Source: Parvularculaceae bacterium | GTDB lineage: Bacteria > Pseudomonadota > Alphaproteobacteria > Caulobacterales > Parvularculaceae | NCBI GenBank assembly: GCA_021776475.1 | Contig: JAJFFV010000006.1 | Location: 62,001-126,000, forward strand | Reading direction: 5' to 3' | Length of the DNA stretch: 64,000 bases | Shown here: one piece after another, positions 45,577 through 53,965 of the stretch | Layout: each line of letters begins with the position of its first letter | Position numbering within the stretch: position 1 is the first letter of the stretch | Program-made: the position numbers and the translations under genes | The notes under the pieces: generated by a model | Database searches by the model: none | Seen by the model: the letters and a program-made list of their open reading frames with translations, nothing else | Told to the model about the DNA's origin: nothing

Positions 45577-46770
45577 ATGGGCTTCAAGACGATTGACGAT
45601 TTGCCGGATCTGACGGGCAGGCGGGTTTTGCTCCGTGTTGATTTCAACGTGCCGATGGCCGATGGCAAAGTCACCGACGCGACCCGGCTTGAGAGGGCAT
45701 TGCCGACGATCTCCGATTTGAGCAACAAGGGCGCTATCGTGGTCCTGCTTGCTCATTTTGGCCGGCCAAAAGGTGAGCGTGTCTTAGCGATGTCGCTGGC
45801 CCCGGTTGCCGCGGCGCTGGAAAAACTGCTCGGCCAGCCAGTTGCCTTTGCATCCGATTGTATTGGTGAGCCGGCGGCCAGCGCCACGTCTTTGGCAAGT
45901 GCCGGCGACATCTTGCTGTTGGAAAACACAAGGTTTCATAAAGGCGAAGAAAACAACGATCCTGAGTTTGCGCGGTTGCTTGCGGCGAACGGCGATTTTT
46001 ACGTGAACGATGCTTTTTCGGCGGCGCACAGAGCGCATGGATCGACCGAAGGCGTGGCCCGGCTTTTGCCTGCCGCAGCCGGGCGGGCGATGGAAAAGGA
46101 ACTCAGCTATCTGGCAGCTGCGCTGGCAGCACCCGAACGGCCGATGATGGCCATTGTTGGCGGTGCGAAAGTATCGACTAAACTTGATGTACTGACCAAT
46201 CTGATCGAAAAAGCGGACTATCTGGTTGTCGGTGGCGGGATGGCCAACACGTTTTTGCTCGCCAACGGCAAATCGATTGGCAAATCTCTGGCGGAACCCA
46301 ACCTTGTCGGCACCGCAAAGGACATCATCGCCAAGGCGCAAAGAAAAAATTGTGAGATTGTGTTGCCGGAAGATGTGGTAGTTGCAAGCGAATTTGCCGC
46401 CGGTGCAGTATCGACAGTCAAAGCTGCCGATGATGTCGGAGATGACGAAATGATTCTCGATCTCGGGCCGGCCAGCGTGGACAATATTGCCGAGCGGATG
46501 GAGCGTTGCAAGACACTAGTTTGGAACGGTCCGCTGGGCGCGTTCGAGACAGCGCCGTTCCATGTCGCAACAGTTGAGGCAGCGCGCTTCGCTGGGAAGC
46601 TTGCCAGAAAAGGCGCGCTTGTCGCCGTTGCCGGCGGCGGCGACACGGTCGCCGCCCTCAATCAGGCGCAGGCCGCTGACGATTTCACCTATGTTTCAAC
46701 CGCAGGCGGGGCCTTCCTCGAGTGGTTGGAAGGCAAGTCGTTACCCGGCGTTGAGGCATTGAAGAAGTAA
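45577..46770 (+). CDS. pgk: Phosphoglycerate kinase
   Basis: 397 residues, normal length. RRVLLRVDFNVPM near the N-terminus, HFGRPKGER, VGGAKVSTKLDVL and the nucleotide-site GGGDTVAAL near the C-terminus. It interconverts 1,3-bisphosphoglycerate and ADP with 3-phosphoglycerate and ATP. No good ribosome site precedes the ATG. Confidence 0.96.
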   Translation: MGFKTIDDLPDLTGRRVLLRVDFNVPMADGKVTDATRLERALPTISDLSNKGAIVVLLAHFGRPKGERVLAMSLAPVAAALEKLLGQPVAFASDCIGEPAASATSLASAGDILLLENTRFHKGEENNDPEFARLLAANGDFYVNDAFSAAHRAHGSTEGVARLLPAAAGRAMEKELSYLAAALAAPERPMMAIVGGAKVSTKLDVLTNLIEKADYLVVGGGMANTFLLANGKSIGKSLAEPNLVGTAKDIIAKAQRKNCEIVLPEDVVVASEFAAGAVSTVKAADDVGDDEMILDLGPASVDNIAERMERCKTLVWNGPLGAFETAPFHVATVEAARFAGKLARKGALVAVAGGGDTVAALNQAQAADDFTYVSTAGGAFLEWLEGKSLPGVEALKK

Positions 46771-46817
46771 CAAACCAATCGGACAATAGTTTAGAGAAGT
46801 ATGCGAAGGAGACTCAT

Positions 46818-47858
46818 ATGAACCTGGAAGAATTGAACAAAATTGCCATCGCCATCGTCGCGCCAGGTAAAGGTATTCTGGCTGCAGATGAATCCACTGG
46901 AACGATCAAGAAACGATTTGAGTCAATAGGTGCTGTATCGACGGAAGAAAACCGCCGGGATTACCGCGAGATGTTGTTCCGCACGACCGAAGCGATGGAA
47001 AATCATGTTTCCGGTGTTATCCTTTTTGATGAAACCATCCGCCAGAGCGCTGCGGATGGCACGCCCCTGGTCAAGCTGATCCAGGATGCCGGCTCTATTC
47101 CGGGGGTCAAGGTCGATGCTGGTGCCAAGGATATGGCCGGCTATCCGGGTGAAAAGGTCACTGAAGGTCTTGATGGTCTGCGGGAGCGGTTGAATGAATA
47201 TCACGAATTGGGCGCCCGTTTTGCGAAGTGGCGGGCTGTCATTGATATTGCCCGCAATGGTGAAATGACGATGCCCAGCTGGGGCTGCGTTAAGGCCAAT
47301 GCCCACGCGCTTGCCCGCTACGCTGCACTATGTCAGGAAGCCGGGATTGTGCCGATCGTTGAGCCGGAAGTGCTGATGGATGGTGATCACAGTGCAGGGC
47401 GTTGCTACGAAGTGACCAATTGGGCCTTGAAAACGCTTTATGCGGAACTTTTCGAAGCCAATGTTGCGCTTGAAGGTACGATCTTGAAACCAAACATGAT
47501 TGTTTCGGGCAAACTGTCTTCATCACAAGCCGGTGTCGATGAAGTAGCTGAGAAAACCGTTAAATGTTTCCGTGATGCGGTGCCTGCGTCAGTGCCCGGC
47601 ATCGTCTTCCTGTCAGGTGGTCAGTCGGATCAAGCTGCGAGCGCCCATCTTAATGCCATGAACGCGCAGTATAAAGACCAGATGCCATGGCAGCTCTCCT
47701 TTTCTTATGGCCGGGCCCTGCAGGCAGCTCCCTTGCAAGCCTGGGCCGGCAAGGCCGCGAACCTTCCTGCGGCACAAGCAGCGTTTGCCCACCGGGCCCG
47801 GATGAACGGCCTGGCGCAGCTTGGCGATTGGACTGAGAGCATGGAGCAAACGGCCTGA
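46818..47858 (+). CDS. Fructose-bisphosphate aldolase, class I
   Basis: 346 residues of the class I Schiff-base family. GKGILAADESTGTIKKRF at the N-terminus, WRAVI, and Lys224 in TILKPNMIVSGK as the expected imine-forming lysine. No class II zinc motifs. AAGGAG lies 8 bases before the ATG. It closes the tkt-gap-pgk series of lower glycolysis and pentose-phosphate enzymes. Confidence 0.95.
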   Translation: MNLEELNKIAIAIVAPGKGILAADESTGTIKKRFESIGAVSTEENRRDYREMLFRTTEAMENHVSGVILFDETIRQSAADGTPLVKLIQDAGSIPGVKVDAGAKDMAGYPGEKVTEGLDGLRERLNEYHELGARFAKWRAVIDIARNGEMTMPSWGCVKANAHALARYAALCQEAGIVPIVEPEVLMDGDHSAGRCYEVTNWALKTLYAELFEANVALEGTILKPNMIVSGKLSSSQAGVDEVAEKTVKCFRDAVPASVPGIVFLSGGQSDQAASAHLNAMNAQYKDQMPWQLSFSYGRALQAAPLQAWAGKAANLPAAQAAFAHRARMNGLAQLGDWTESMEQTA

Positions 47859-47945
47859 GCGCTCGAGCGTGAGGAAGCGATGCGCCTATTTCTGCTAGGA
47901 AATTGAATTGCAGCAGCGTGGAGATAATAAAATGGCACTGTCAGA

Positions 47946-48920
47946 GTGATGTTACACAGCTGCGTATACGTTTCAATTTTCTTTCTGGCGGCATGCACTC
48001 ACTTTGAGATGGATGCCATACCCGATAAGAAGGAAGGCTTTGTGACGGTTGATGACGGTATTCGGCTTTATTATGTCGAAAAGGGGTCGGGGCCAGATGT
48101 CCTGATTGCACCGCTGGCGCTCTACCTTGAGCCACACTTACTCGAAGACTTGTCGAAAACCCGGCGCATGATCTTCTATGATCCTCGCAACCGCGGCCGC
48201 TCTGATGCCGCCGATCTTTCAAATGTTTCGCTGGATCGGCAAATCCAGGATCTGGAGGATTTGCGCGTTGAACTTGGCCTTGAACAAATGGCGTTGCTTG
48301 GATGGTCGGGGCTTGGCATGGAGATGGCTGTCTATGCGCTTCGGTATCCGGACCGTGTAACGCGTCTGATCCAGATGTCACCGGTGCCGCCTGCTGCGTC
48401 AATAATGCAGGCGTTGGGCGAGACCCATAGTGACCAGACTGACGCAGCAGCGCTTGCGGCGCTCAAAGCACGTGCCGCTGCCGGCGAATTTGATGGCGCC
48501 CCTGATGAATATTGCAGGCTTTATAATATTCTGACGGGTCCTGCTTATTTTGCCAATCCAGAACTGGCGGCATTAATTCCGGATGGTTGCCTTTATGAAA
48601 ATGAATGGCCGAAAAACCTGTGGCCGTTTTTTAACGCTTATCTTGCCAGCTTAGGGGACTATGACTGGCGTGAAGATTTGAATAATCTGGCAACACCCCG
48701 CTTGATTATTCACGGTGAAGAAGACCGTATTCCGCTTGCGGGCGCCAAAGCTTGGGCGGCGGGATACAAACAAGCACGGCTCATTGTGCTCTCTCCTGCG
48801 GGACATTTTCCCTATATCGAGCAAAAACAAGCTGTTGTCGAAGCAATAGAGACTTTTCTCGATGGCGATTGGCCGCACAATGCCGTAGCAGTTGAGGCGG
48901 CGTCACTGGATATTAAGTGA
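47946..48920 (+). CDS. Alpha/beta hydrolase lipoprotein
   Basis: 324 residues. A short signal ends in FLAAC (lipobox, Cys17), so the product is probably a lipoprotein. Nucleophile elbow GWSGLG (Ser121), acid in HGEEDRIPL and His in PAGHFPYIE complete the triad. The N-terminal region GIRLYYVEKGSGP is typical of proline-iminopeptidase or epoxide-hydrolase-like members. GTG at 47946 and ATG at 47949 are adjacent possible starts. The substrate is unknown. Confidence 0.82.
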   Translation: MMLHSCVYVSIFFLAACTHFEMDAIPDKKEGFVTVDDGIRLYYVEKGSGPDVLIAPLALYLEPHLLEDLSKTRRMIFYDPRNRGRSDAADLSNVSLDRQIQDLEDLRVELGLEQMALLGWSGLGMEMAVYALRYPDRVTRLIQMSPVPPAASIMQALGETHSDQTDAAALAALKARAAAGEFDGAPDEYCRLYNILTGPAYFANPELAALIPDGCLYENEWPKNLWPFFNAYLASLGDYDWREDLNNLATPRLIIHGEEDRIPLAGAKAWAAGYKQARLIVLSPAGHFPYIEQKQAVVEAIETFLDGDWPHNAVAVEAASLDIK

Positions 48921-48969
48921 CGCAAAGGCGATCTTTACACGGAGAATACTTCTGTCAAATAGTAACAAC

Positions 48970-49632
48970 ATGGAACGGCGTCATTGCAGTCTTTATCTGG
49001 TCTCGCCGCCGGCAATTCCTGACCTCGATGGTTTTGCGCAGCAATACCGGCAGGTCCTTGCCGCTGCTTGTGACACTGCAGCGGCAATTGCTTGTGTGCA
49101 GTTGCGGCTGAAGGACGTGAGCGACGACGAGATCGTGCGCGCGGCAGAACAGCTGATTCCAATTGCGCACGAATTTGGCGCGGCTTTCCTGATTAATGAT
49201 CGACCGGATCTTGCAAAGCAGGTGAGCGCAGACGGGGCGCATATCGGTCAATCGGATATGGCGTATGAAGCAGCGCGGGCCGTGCTCGGCAAGGATGCCT
49301 CCATCGGTGTCACCTGTCACAATTCGAGGCACCTGGCGATGGAGGCGGGCGAGGCCGGGGCTGACTATGTCGCCTTCGGGGCTTTTTATCCGACCGCAAC
49401 AAAAGACGTTGTTTATCACGCCGAAGCGGAAATTTTGGCGTATTGGAGTGAGACAACGACGGTGCCAAGCGTTGCTATTGGTGGGATAACGCCGGAAAAT
49501 GCAGCGCCGTTAATCGCCGCCGGCGCTGATTTCCTCGCGGTTTCTGGCAGCATCTGGGACCATCCGGACGGGGCCAAGGCAGCAATCAAAGCCTTCGCCG
49601 ACGTGTTTTCGGCACAAACCGTGCATCCCTAA
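48970..49632 (+). CDS. thiE: Thiamine phosphate synthase
   Basis: 220 residues from the ATG at 48970. CVQLRLKD, LINDRPDLA, GAHIGQSDM, VTCHNS, YVAFGAFYPTATK, AIGGITPENA and VSGSIW follow the ThiE pattern through the TIM barrel. It joins the thiazole and pyrimidine moieties into thiamine phosphate. No good ribosome site precedes the ATG; GGAG lies 7 bases before an in-frame CTG at about 48951, so an alternative start 6-7 codons upstream is possible. Product supplies thiamine for transketolase, encoded nearby. Confidence 0.9.
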   Translation: MERRHCSLYLVSPPAIPDLDGFAQQYRQVLAAACDTAAAIACVQLRLKDVSDDEIVRAAEQLIPIAHEFGAAFLINDRPDLAKQVSADGAHIGQSDMAYEAARAVLGKDASIGVTCHNSRHLAMEAGEAGADYVAFGAFYPTATKDVVYHAEAEILAYWSETTTVPSVAIGGITPENAAPLIAAGADFLAVSGSIWDHPDGAKAAIKAFADVFSAQTVHP

Positions 49633-49714
49633 GTTGTTGATTAATATGCCGGTAACCTGACGCGCGCGTGAATCTGCGCTATAAGGTCTCGCTGATGAAG
49701 AGGATGAAGCACAC

Positions 49715-50908
49715 GTGGGTCCAAAATCACCAATTAGGCTGATCCTGAGCAGTCTCGCCGGACTGGTTTTCGTGGTCGCAAGCGCCGCCGCGGTCAGCGC
49801 ACATGCGGCGCAGGTTACCTCAGGTGTGCTCAATGGCGGCAGCTTGCAACCGGCCGTCGATGCCTGGCAGGCAAAAGATTATAGCACAGCTCGGAGCATC
49901 GCCGTGCCCCTGGCTGAGCAAGGCGACCCTGACGCACAATATCTGGTCGGGTTGATGTATCACAACGGGCTCGGTGGCAGTGTCGATAAAGCATCCGCGC
50001 GTCGCCTCTATGTCAAGTCCGCGATGGCCGGACACGCTTATGCGCAATATGCATTGGGTGAGCTTGCTTATATGGGAGACGGGGTCGAGCAGGATTATCA
50101 CCGCGCCGCCGGCTGGTATAACAAAGCGGCTCAATCCAATCACGCGCTGGCGATGGTGCGCATGTGTTACATGTATGCCGAGGGTTTGGGCATACCCAAG
50201 GATGTCGATCGGGCATCAGAATTGTGTGACAAGTCTGCTGCCATGGGCGAAATGGCAGGACAGTATCATCTCGGCCTGCTTTATCTGACCGGCACCGGAA
50301 AACCGCTCAGCTATAATCAGGCTGCGGAATGGTTTGGCAAAGCTGCCGTCCAGGGGGATGGCGACAGCCAGTATAATCTGGCGCTGATCCTCGAGGGCGG
50401 GCTTTCAGGTGATGCCGATCCGGAACAGGCCGCATTCTGGATGGAAAAGGCGGCCGAAAACGGTGTTCTGCAGGCTTATACTTCCATGGGGCTGCTCGCC
50501 TATAATGGCCGCGGCGTGCCGCAGTCCGATCAGGTGGCGGCAAACTGGTTTCAGCGTGCTGCTGAAGCAGGTGACCCGGAAGGTCAGTTTCTCTATGCGA
50601 TCGCTCTTGCCGAGGGGACGGGCCAGACACGCGATCTCGACATAGCGTATTATTGGGCCGAACGGGCTGTTGCAGCGTCGCAAGGCGAGCCAGAGGAAAT
50701 CAGGGGCGAGCGGGTCGGTTTGCGCGATGAATTGCAGGAAATGATCTATACACGGCAGAATGCCGGATCTTCAACACAGATCCTGGTGCGCAACCAACCA
50801 CCTGTGACTGGGTCTCAAATGATGCCGCAAGCGATGCCGGCGCCGCTGCTGCAATCACCAACGCAGCAGTCTTCCGAAGGCAAAAAGAAACGCACCTTGC
50901 GCGACTAA
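49715..50908 (+). CDS. Sel1-repeat (TPR-like) exported protein
   Basis: 397 residues. N-terminal signal (about 1-32, LILSSLAGLVFVVASAAAVSAHAAQ), then roughly seven Sel1 repeats between 50 and 320, each of the type A-x-x-x-L-G-x-x-Y-x-x-G-x-G-V-x-x-D. The C-terminal 60 residues are Gln/Pro/Met-rich and ends in a basic KKKRTLRD. Sel1 proteins are protein-interaction scaffolds. The start is GTG with AGAGG upstream. The partner is unknown. Confidence 0.85.
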   Translation: MGPKSPIRLILSSLAGLVFVVASAAAVSAHAAQVTSGVLNGGSLQPAVDAWQAKDYSTARSIAVPLAEQGDPDAQYLVGLMYHNGLGGSVDKASARRLYVKSAMAGHAYAQYALGELAYMGDGVEQDYHRAAGWYNKAAQSNHALAMVRMCYMYAEGLGIPKDVDRASELCDKSAAMGEMAGQYHLGLLYLTGTGKPLSYNQAAEWFGKAAVQGDGDSQYNLALILEGGLSGDADPEQAAFWMEKAAENGVLQAYTSMGLLAYNGRGVPQSDQVAANWFQRAAEAGDPEGQFLYAIALAEGTGQTRDLDIAYYWAERAVAASQGEPEEIRGERVGLRDELQEMIYTRQNAGSSTQILVRNQPPVTGSQMMPQAMPAPLLQSPTQQSSEGKKKRTLRD

Positions 50909-50966
50909 AATTACCGCGCGCGCCAAAAATGTTCGCGTTTGGTTCGAACATGGGTAAAGTCCGCGC

Positions 50967-51467
50967 ATGGCTGATGTGATTCGTATATTGGGCCTCGATC
51001 CGGGCCTCAGATGTGCTGGCTGGGGTGTCATAGAGGCGAGAGCCGGGCGCCTTGCTTTTGTCGACAGCGGCACAATCCAACCGGACCCGAAGGCTTCCCT
51101 GGCGCAGCGGCTGGCCGAGCTTGCCGGCGCGCTTGAACGGCTGATTGCTGCGATGCAGCCGGATACTGCCGCCGTTGAAGAGACCTTTGTCAATGTTAAT
51201 CCTCGCTCTGCTTTGATGCTGGGGCAGGCCCGCGGCATCTGCCTGGCCGCGCCGGCGATCGCTGGTCTGTCGGTCGCCGAATACCCTGCCAATACCATCA
51301 AGAAATCAGTGGTTGGCGCTGGCCATGCCGACAAGCAGCAAGTGCAGGCGATGATCCGTGTGCTGTTGCCGCGCGCAGGTGCGCAAAGCGCCGATGCGGC
51401 TGACGCGCTCGCCGTTGCCATCTGTCACGCACATCATACGGAGTTCGCGCATCGGAGGTCGGCGTGA
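50967..51467 (+). CDS. ruvC: Holliday junction endonuclease RuvC
   Basis: 166 residues. Acidic catalytic residues Asp11 (LGLDPGLRCAGWG), Glu71 or Glu72 (VEETFVN), and Asp143 and Asp146 (SADAADALA) are all present. It resolves Holliday junctions together with RuvAB. The ruvA GTG overlaps its stop by four bases. Confidence 0.96.
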   Translation: MADVIRILGLDPGLRCAGWGVIEARAGRLAFVDSGTIQPDPKASLAQRLAELAGALERLIAAMQPDTAAVEETFVNVNPRSALMLGQARGICLAAPAIAGLSVAEYPANTIKKSVVGAGHADKQQVQAMIRVLLPRAGAQSADAADALAVAICHAHHTEFAHRRSA

Positions 51468-52105
51468 TCGGGCATCTTGAGGGAACGGTGTTCAGCGTTG
51501 GGCCCGACACGGCAATCATCGATGTTGCCGGTGTTGGCTATGAGGTGAACGCCGTGCCGCGTACGCTCGATCGGTTAACGCCCGGGCAAGCGGCATCCCT
51601 CGCGATTGATACAATGGTGCGGCAGGATTTCATCCGGCTTTATGCTTTTGCCGATGAAACCGAGCGGCAATGTTTCAGGCTTTTACAGTCGGTGCAGGGC
51701 GTTGGTGCGAAAGCCTCCCTCGCGATCCTGCAAGTATTGACGCCGGGCGCGCTACTCGATGCGATCTCGATCGAAGATCATGCGGCGATTGCCAGAGCCC
51801 AGGGGGTTGGCAAAAAGATCGCCACACGCATTGTCTCTGAACTCGCCGGCAAGGCGCCGGAGTTGATGGCGGTTGTCTCGGGCCATATAGGGCTGGCCGG
51901 GACGCTCGTTCCGGGTCCGCACGAAAACGAACCGGCAAGCGGCGGTGATGTCGGCGCCAAAGCCGACGCAGTTTCAGCGCTCGTCAATCTCGGCTATGAC
52001 AGTGTTATTGCCCGTCAGGCCGTAGGCCGGATGGCAGGAAATGATCCTGCCGCGGGTCTCGAAGACCTGATCACTGCCGCGTTGAAAGAGCTGTCGCAAT
52101 TATGA
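51464..52105 (+). CDS. ruvA: Holliday junction branch migration protein RuvA
   Basis: 213 residues. OB-fold start [11 protein letters not shown], helix-hairpin-helix parts [17 protein letters not shown] and [19 protein letters not shown], and a C-terminal domain ending [13 protein letters not shown] that binds RuvB. GTG start overlaps ruvC and the stop overlaps ruvB (ATGA), so the three genes are translationally coupled. Confidence 0.96.
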   Translation: MIGHLEGTVFSVGPDTAIIDVAGVGYEVNAVPRTLDRLTPGQAASLAIDTMVRQDFIRLYAFADETERQCFRLLQSVQGVGAKASLAILQVLTPGALLDAISIEDHAAIARAQGVGKKIATRIVSELAGKAPELMAVVSGHIGLAGTLVPGPHENEPASGGDVGAKADAVSALVNLGYDSVIARQAVGRMAGNDPAAGLEDLITAALKELSQL

Positions 52106-53136
52106 GCATGACGGACGAATTTGACAGAGTGATAGAGCCTGACCGCCGACCGGAGGATGCTGACGCGGCATTGCGCCCGAAGCGCCTCGATGATTTTGTC
52201 GGCCAAGCGCAAGCCAAAGATAATCTCAGAGTTTTCGTTGAGGCTGCGACCCGCCGGGGGCAGGCGCTGGACCACGTGCTTTTTCATGGGCCACCGGGGC
52301 TCGGCAAGACGACGTTGGCGCATATTGTCGCCAATGAACTCGGGGTCAATTTTCGTGCGACGTCAGGCCCGGTGATCACCAAAGCGGGCGACCTTGCAGC
52401 ATTGCTCACAAATCTTGAGCCGCGTGATGTCCTGTTCATTGACGAAATACACCGCCTGACACCCGGTGTCGAAGAAATTCTCTACCCGGCGATGGAAGAT
52501 TTTGAACTCGATCTCCTGATCGGCGAGGGGCCGTCAGCGCGCTCGGTCAAAATAGACCTGCCGCGCTTCACCCTGATTGGCGCGACGACGCGGTCGGGAT
52601 TGTTGACCAAACCCTTGCTGGATCGGTTTGGCATTCCTATGCGCCTTGATTTTTATACGGAAGAAGAATTGGCAAGTATCGTTTCGCGCGGCGCAACAAA
52701 GCTTGAGGTGGTGATGTCAGCCGATGGCGCCCGCGAAATCGCGCGGCGCTCACGCGGCACACCTCGGGTCGCCGGTCGCCTGTTGCGACGGGTCTCGGAT
52801 GTTGCCCTGGTTGAGAATTCGGCGCTGGTTGACGCCGCTGTTGCCGATCGCGCGCTCACCCGGCTCGAGGTCGACGATCTCGGCCTTGACATGCTCGACC
52901 GTCGCTATTTGCGGCTGCTGGCTGAACATTTTGGCGGCGGACCGGTTGGCGTTGAAACCATCGCTGCCTCGCTCGCTGAAGCACGCGATGCGGTAGAGGA
53001 TGTGATCGAGCCGTTCTTGTTACAACAAGGACTGATCCAGCGCACACCGCGCGGTCGTATGTTGGCGTCCCGTGCTTGGTCCCATCTTGGGCTGGCATCG
53101 CCGAAGAAGCCAGCAGATGATATGTTCGGGAAGTAA
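52102..53136 (+). CDS. ruvB: Holliday junction branch migration helicase RuvB
   Basis: 344 residues. [12 protein letters not shown], Walker [10 protein letters not shown], Walker B DEIHRL, sensor GATTRSG and the C-terminal winged helix with [17 protein letters not shown]+ motor of the RuvABC resolvasome. Followed two bases later by the DUF3052 gene. Confidence 0.97.
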   Translation: MSMTDEFDRVIEPDRRPEDADAALRPKRLDDFVGQAQAKDNLRVFVEAATRRGQALDHVLFHGPPGLGKTTLAHIVANELGVNFRATSGPVITKAGDLAALLTNLEPRDVLFIDEIHRLTPGVEEILYPAMEDFELDLLIGEGPSARSVKIDLPRFTLIGATTRSGLLTKPLLDRFGIPMRLDFYTEEELASIVSRGATKLEVVMSADGAREIARRSRGTPRVAGRLLRRVSDVALVENSALVDAAVADRALTRLEVDDLGLDMLDRRYLRLLAEHFGGGPVGVETIAASLAEARDAVEDVIEPFLLQQGLIQRTPRGRMLASRAWSHLGLASPKKPADDMFGK

Positions 53137-53138
53137 CC

Positions 53139-53567
53139 ATGACTGATGCAGGCTATTCCGGCACGCCGCTGATAAAAAAACTTGGCTACAAGCCCGGGCA
53201 AAAGGCACTGTTGCTCGGCATCCCGGAGACCTTGCCGCAACTCTCGACCTATCCTGACTTTGCTTTGCGCAAGCTGGTCAAAACCTGGCGCGGCGTTTCC
53301 GGTGGTCCGTTTGATCTCGTCCATGTGTTTGAAAAGCAGGCAGAGAAACTCGAACAACACATCGTGACTTTACGAAAAGTTCTCGTGCAAAACGGGATGA
53401 TCTGGGTCAGCTGGCCGAAGCAGGCATCGAAAGTGCCAACCACAGTAACAGAAGATGTTATTCGTCGTCTGGCCCTTAACAACGGCCTCGTCGATGTTAA
53501 GGTCTGCGCGGTCGATGAGATCTGGTCCGGGCTCAAACTTGTCATACCGGTCAAAGATCGCACATGA
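53139..53567 (+). CDS. DUF3052 family protein
   Basis: 142 residues. Begins SGTPLIKKLGYKPGQKALLLGIP, then a region DLVHVFEKQAEKLEQHIVTLRKVLVQNGMIWVSWPKQ, the DUF3052 pattern (a small Rossmann-like fold, function unknown). It is coupled on both sides: ruvB ends two bases before, and the ybgC ATG overlaps its stop. Its position inside the ruv / tol-pal junction is not the usual one. Confidence 0.85.
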   Translation: MTDAGYSGTPLIKKLGYKPGQKALLLGIPETLPQLSTYPDFALRKLVKTWRGVSGGPFDLVHVFEKQAEKLEQHIVTLRKVLVQNGMIWVSWPKQASKVPTTVTEDVIRRLALNNGLVDVKVCAVDEIWSGLKLVIPVKDRT

Positions 53568-53965
53568 AACAGTCAAGAATATCAGTGCGCGTTTACTATG
53601 AGGACACGGATTTTTCAGGTGTCGTCTATCACGCCAACTATCTAAAATTCTTTGAGCGCGGCCGGACGGAGGCCCTGCGCGCAACTGGGATCGGCCATGC
53701 CGACTTGCTCGATGGCGAACAGCCGCTTGCATTCACGGCGCGCCGAATGTCGATCGAGTTTATTAAACCTGCGCGGATTGACGATCTGCTGGAGGTGGTG
53801 ACAACGGTCAGGGAAGCCAAAGGCGCTCGAATGATTTTTGATCAGGAAATATGTTGCGGCGATGAGGTGATTGTCACAGCGGCAGTGCTTGTTGCCTGCA
53901 TTACGATGCAAGGTAAGCCAACCCGGTTGCCGAAAGGTCTAATCGAGTATCTATCCGATCACTGA
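53564..53965 (+). CDS. ybgC: Tol-Pal system-associated acyl-CoA thioesterase
   Basis: 133 residues, hot-dog fold. YYEDTDFSGVVYHANYLKFFERGRTEALR holds the catalytic Asp and the family signature. It hydrolyses short- and medium-chain acyl-CoA and is normally the first gene of tol-pal. Here its 3' end overlaps by seven bases the end of a convergent gene, and tolQ begins 2.7 kb away. Confidence 0.93.
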   Translation: MKQSRISVRVYYEDTDFSGVVYHANYLKFFERGRTEALRATGIGHADLLDGEQPLAFTARRMSIEFIKPARIDDLLEVVTTVREAKGARMIFDQEICCGDEVIVTAAVLVACITMQGKPTRLPKGLIEYLSDH

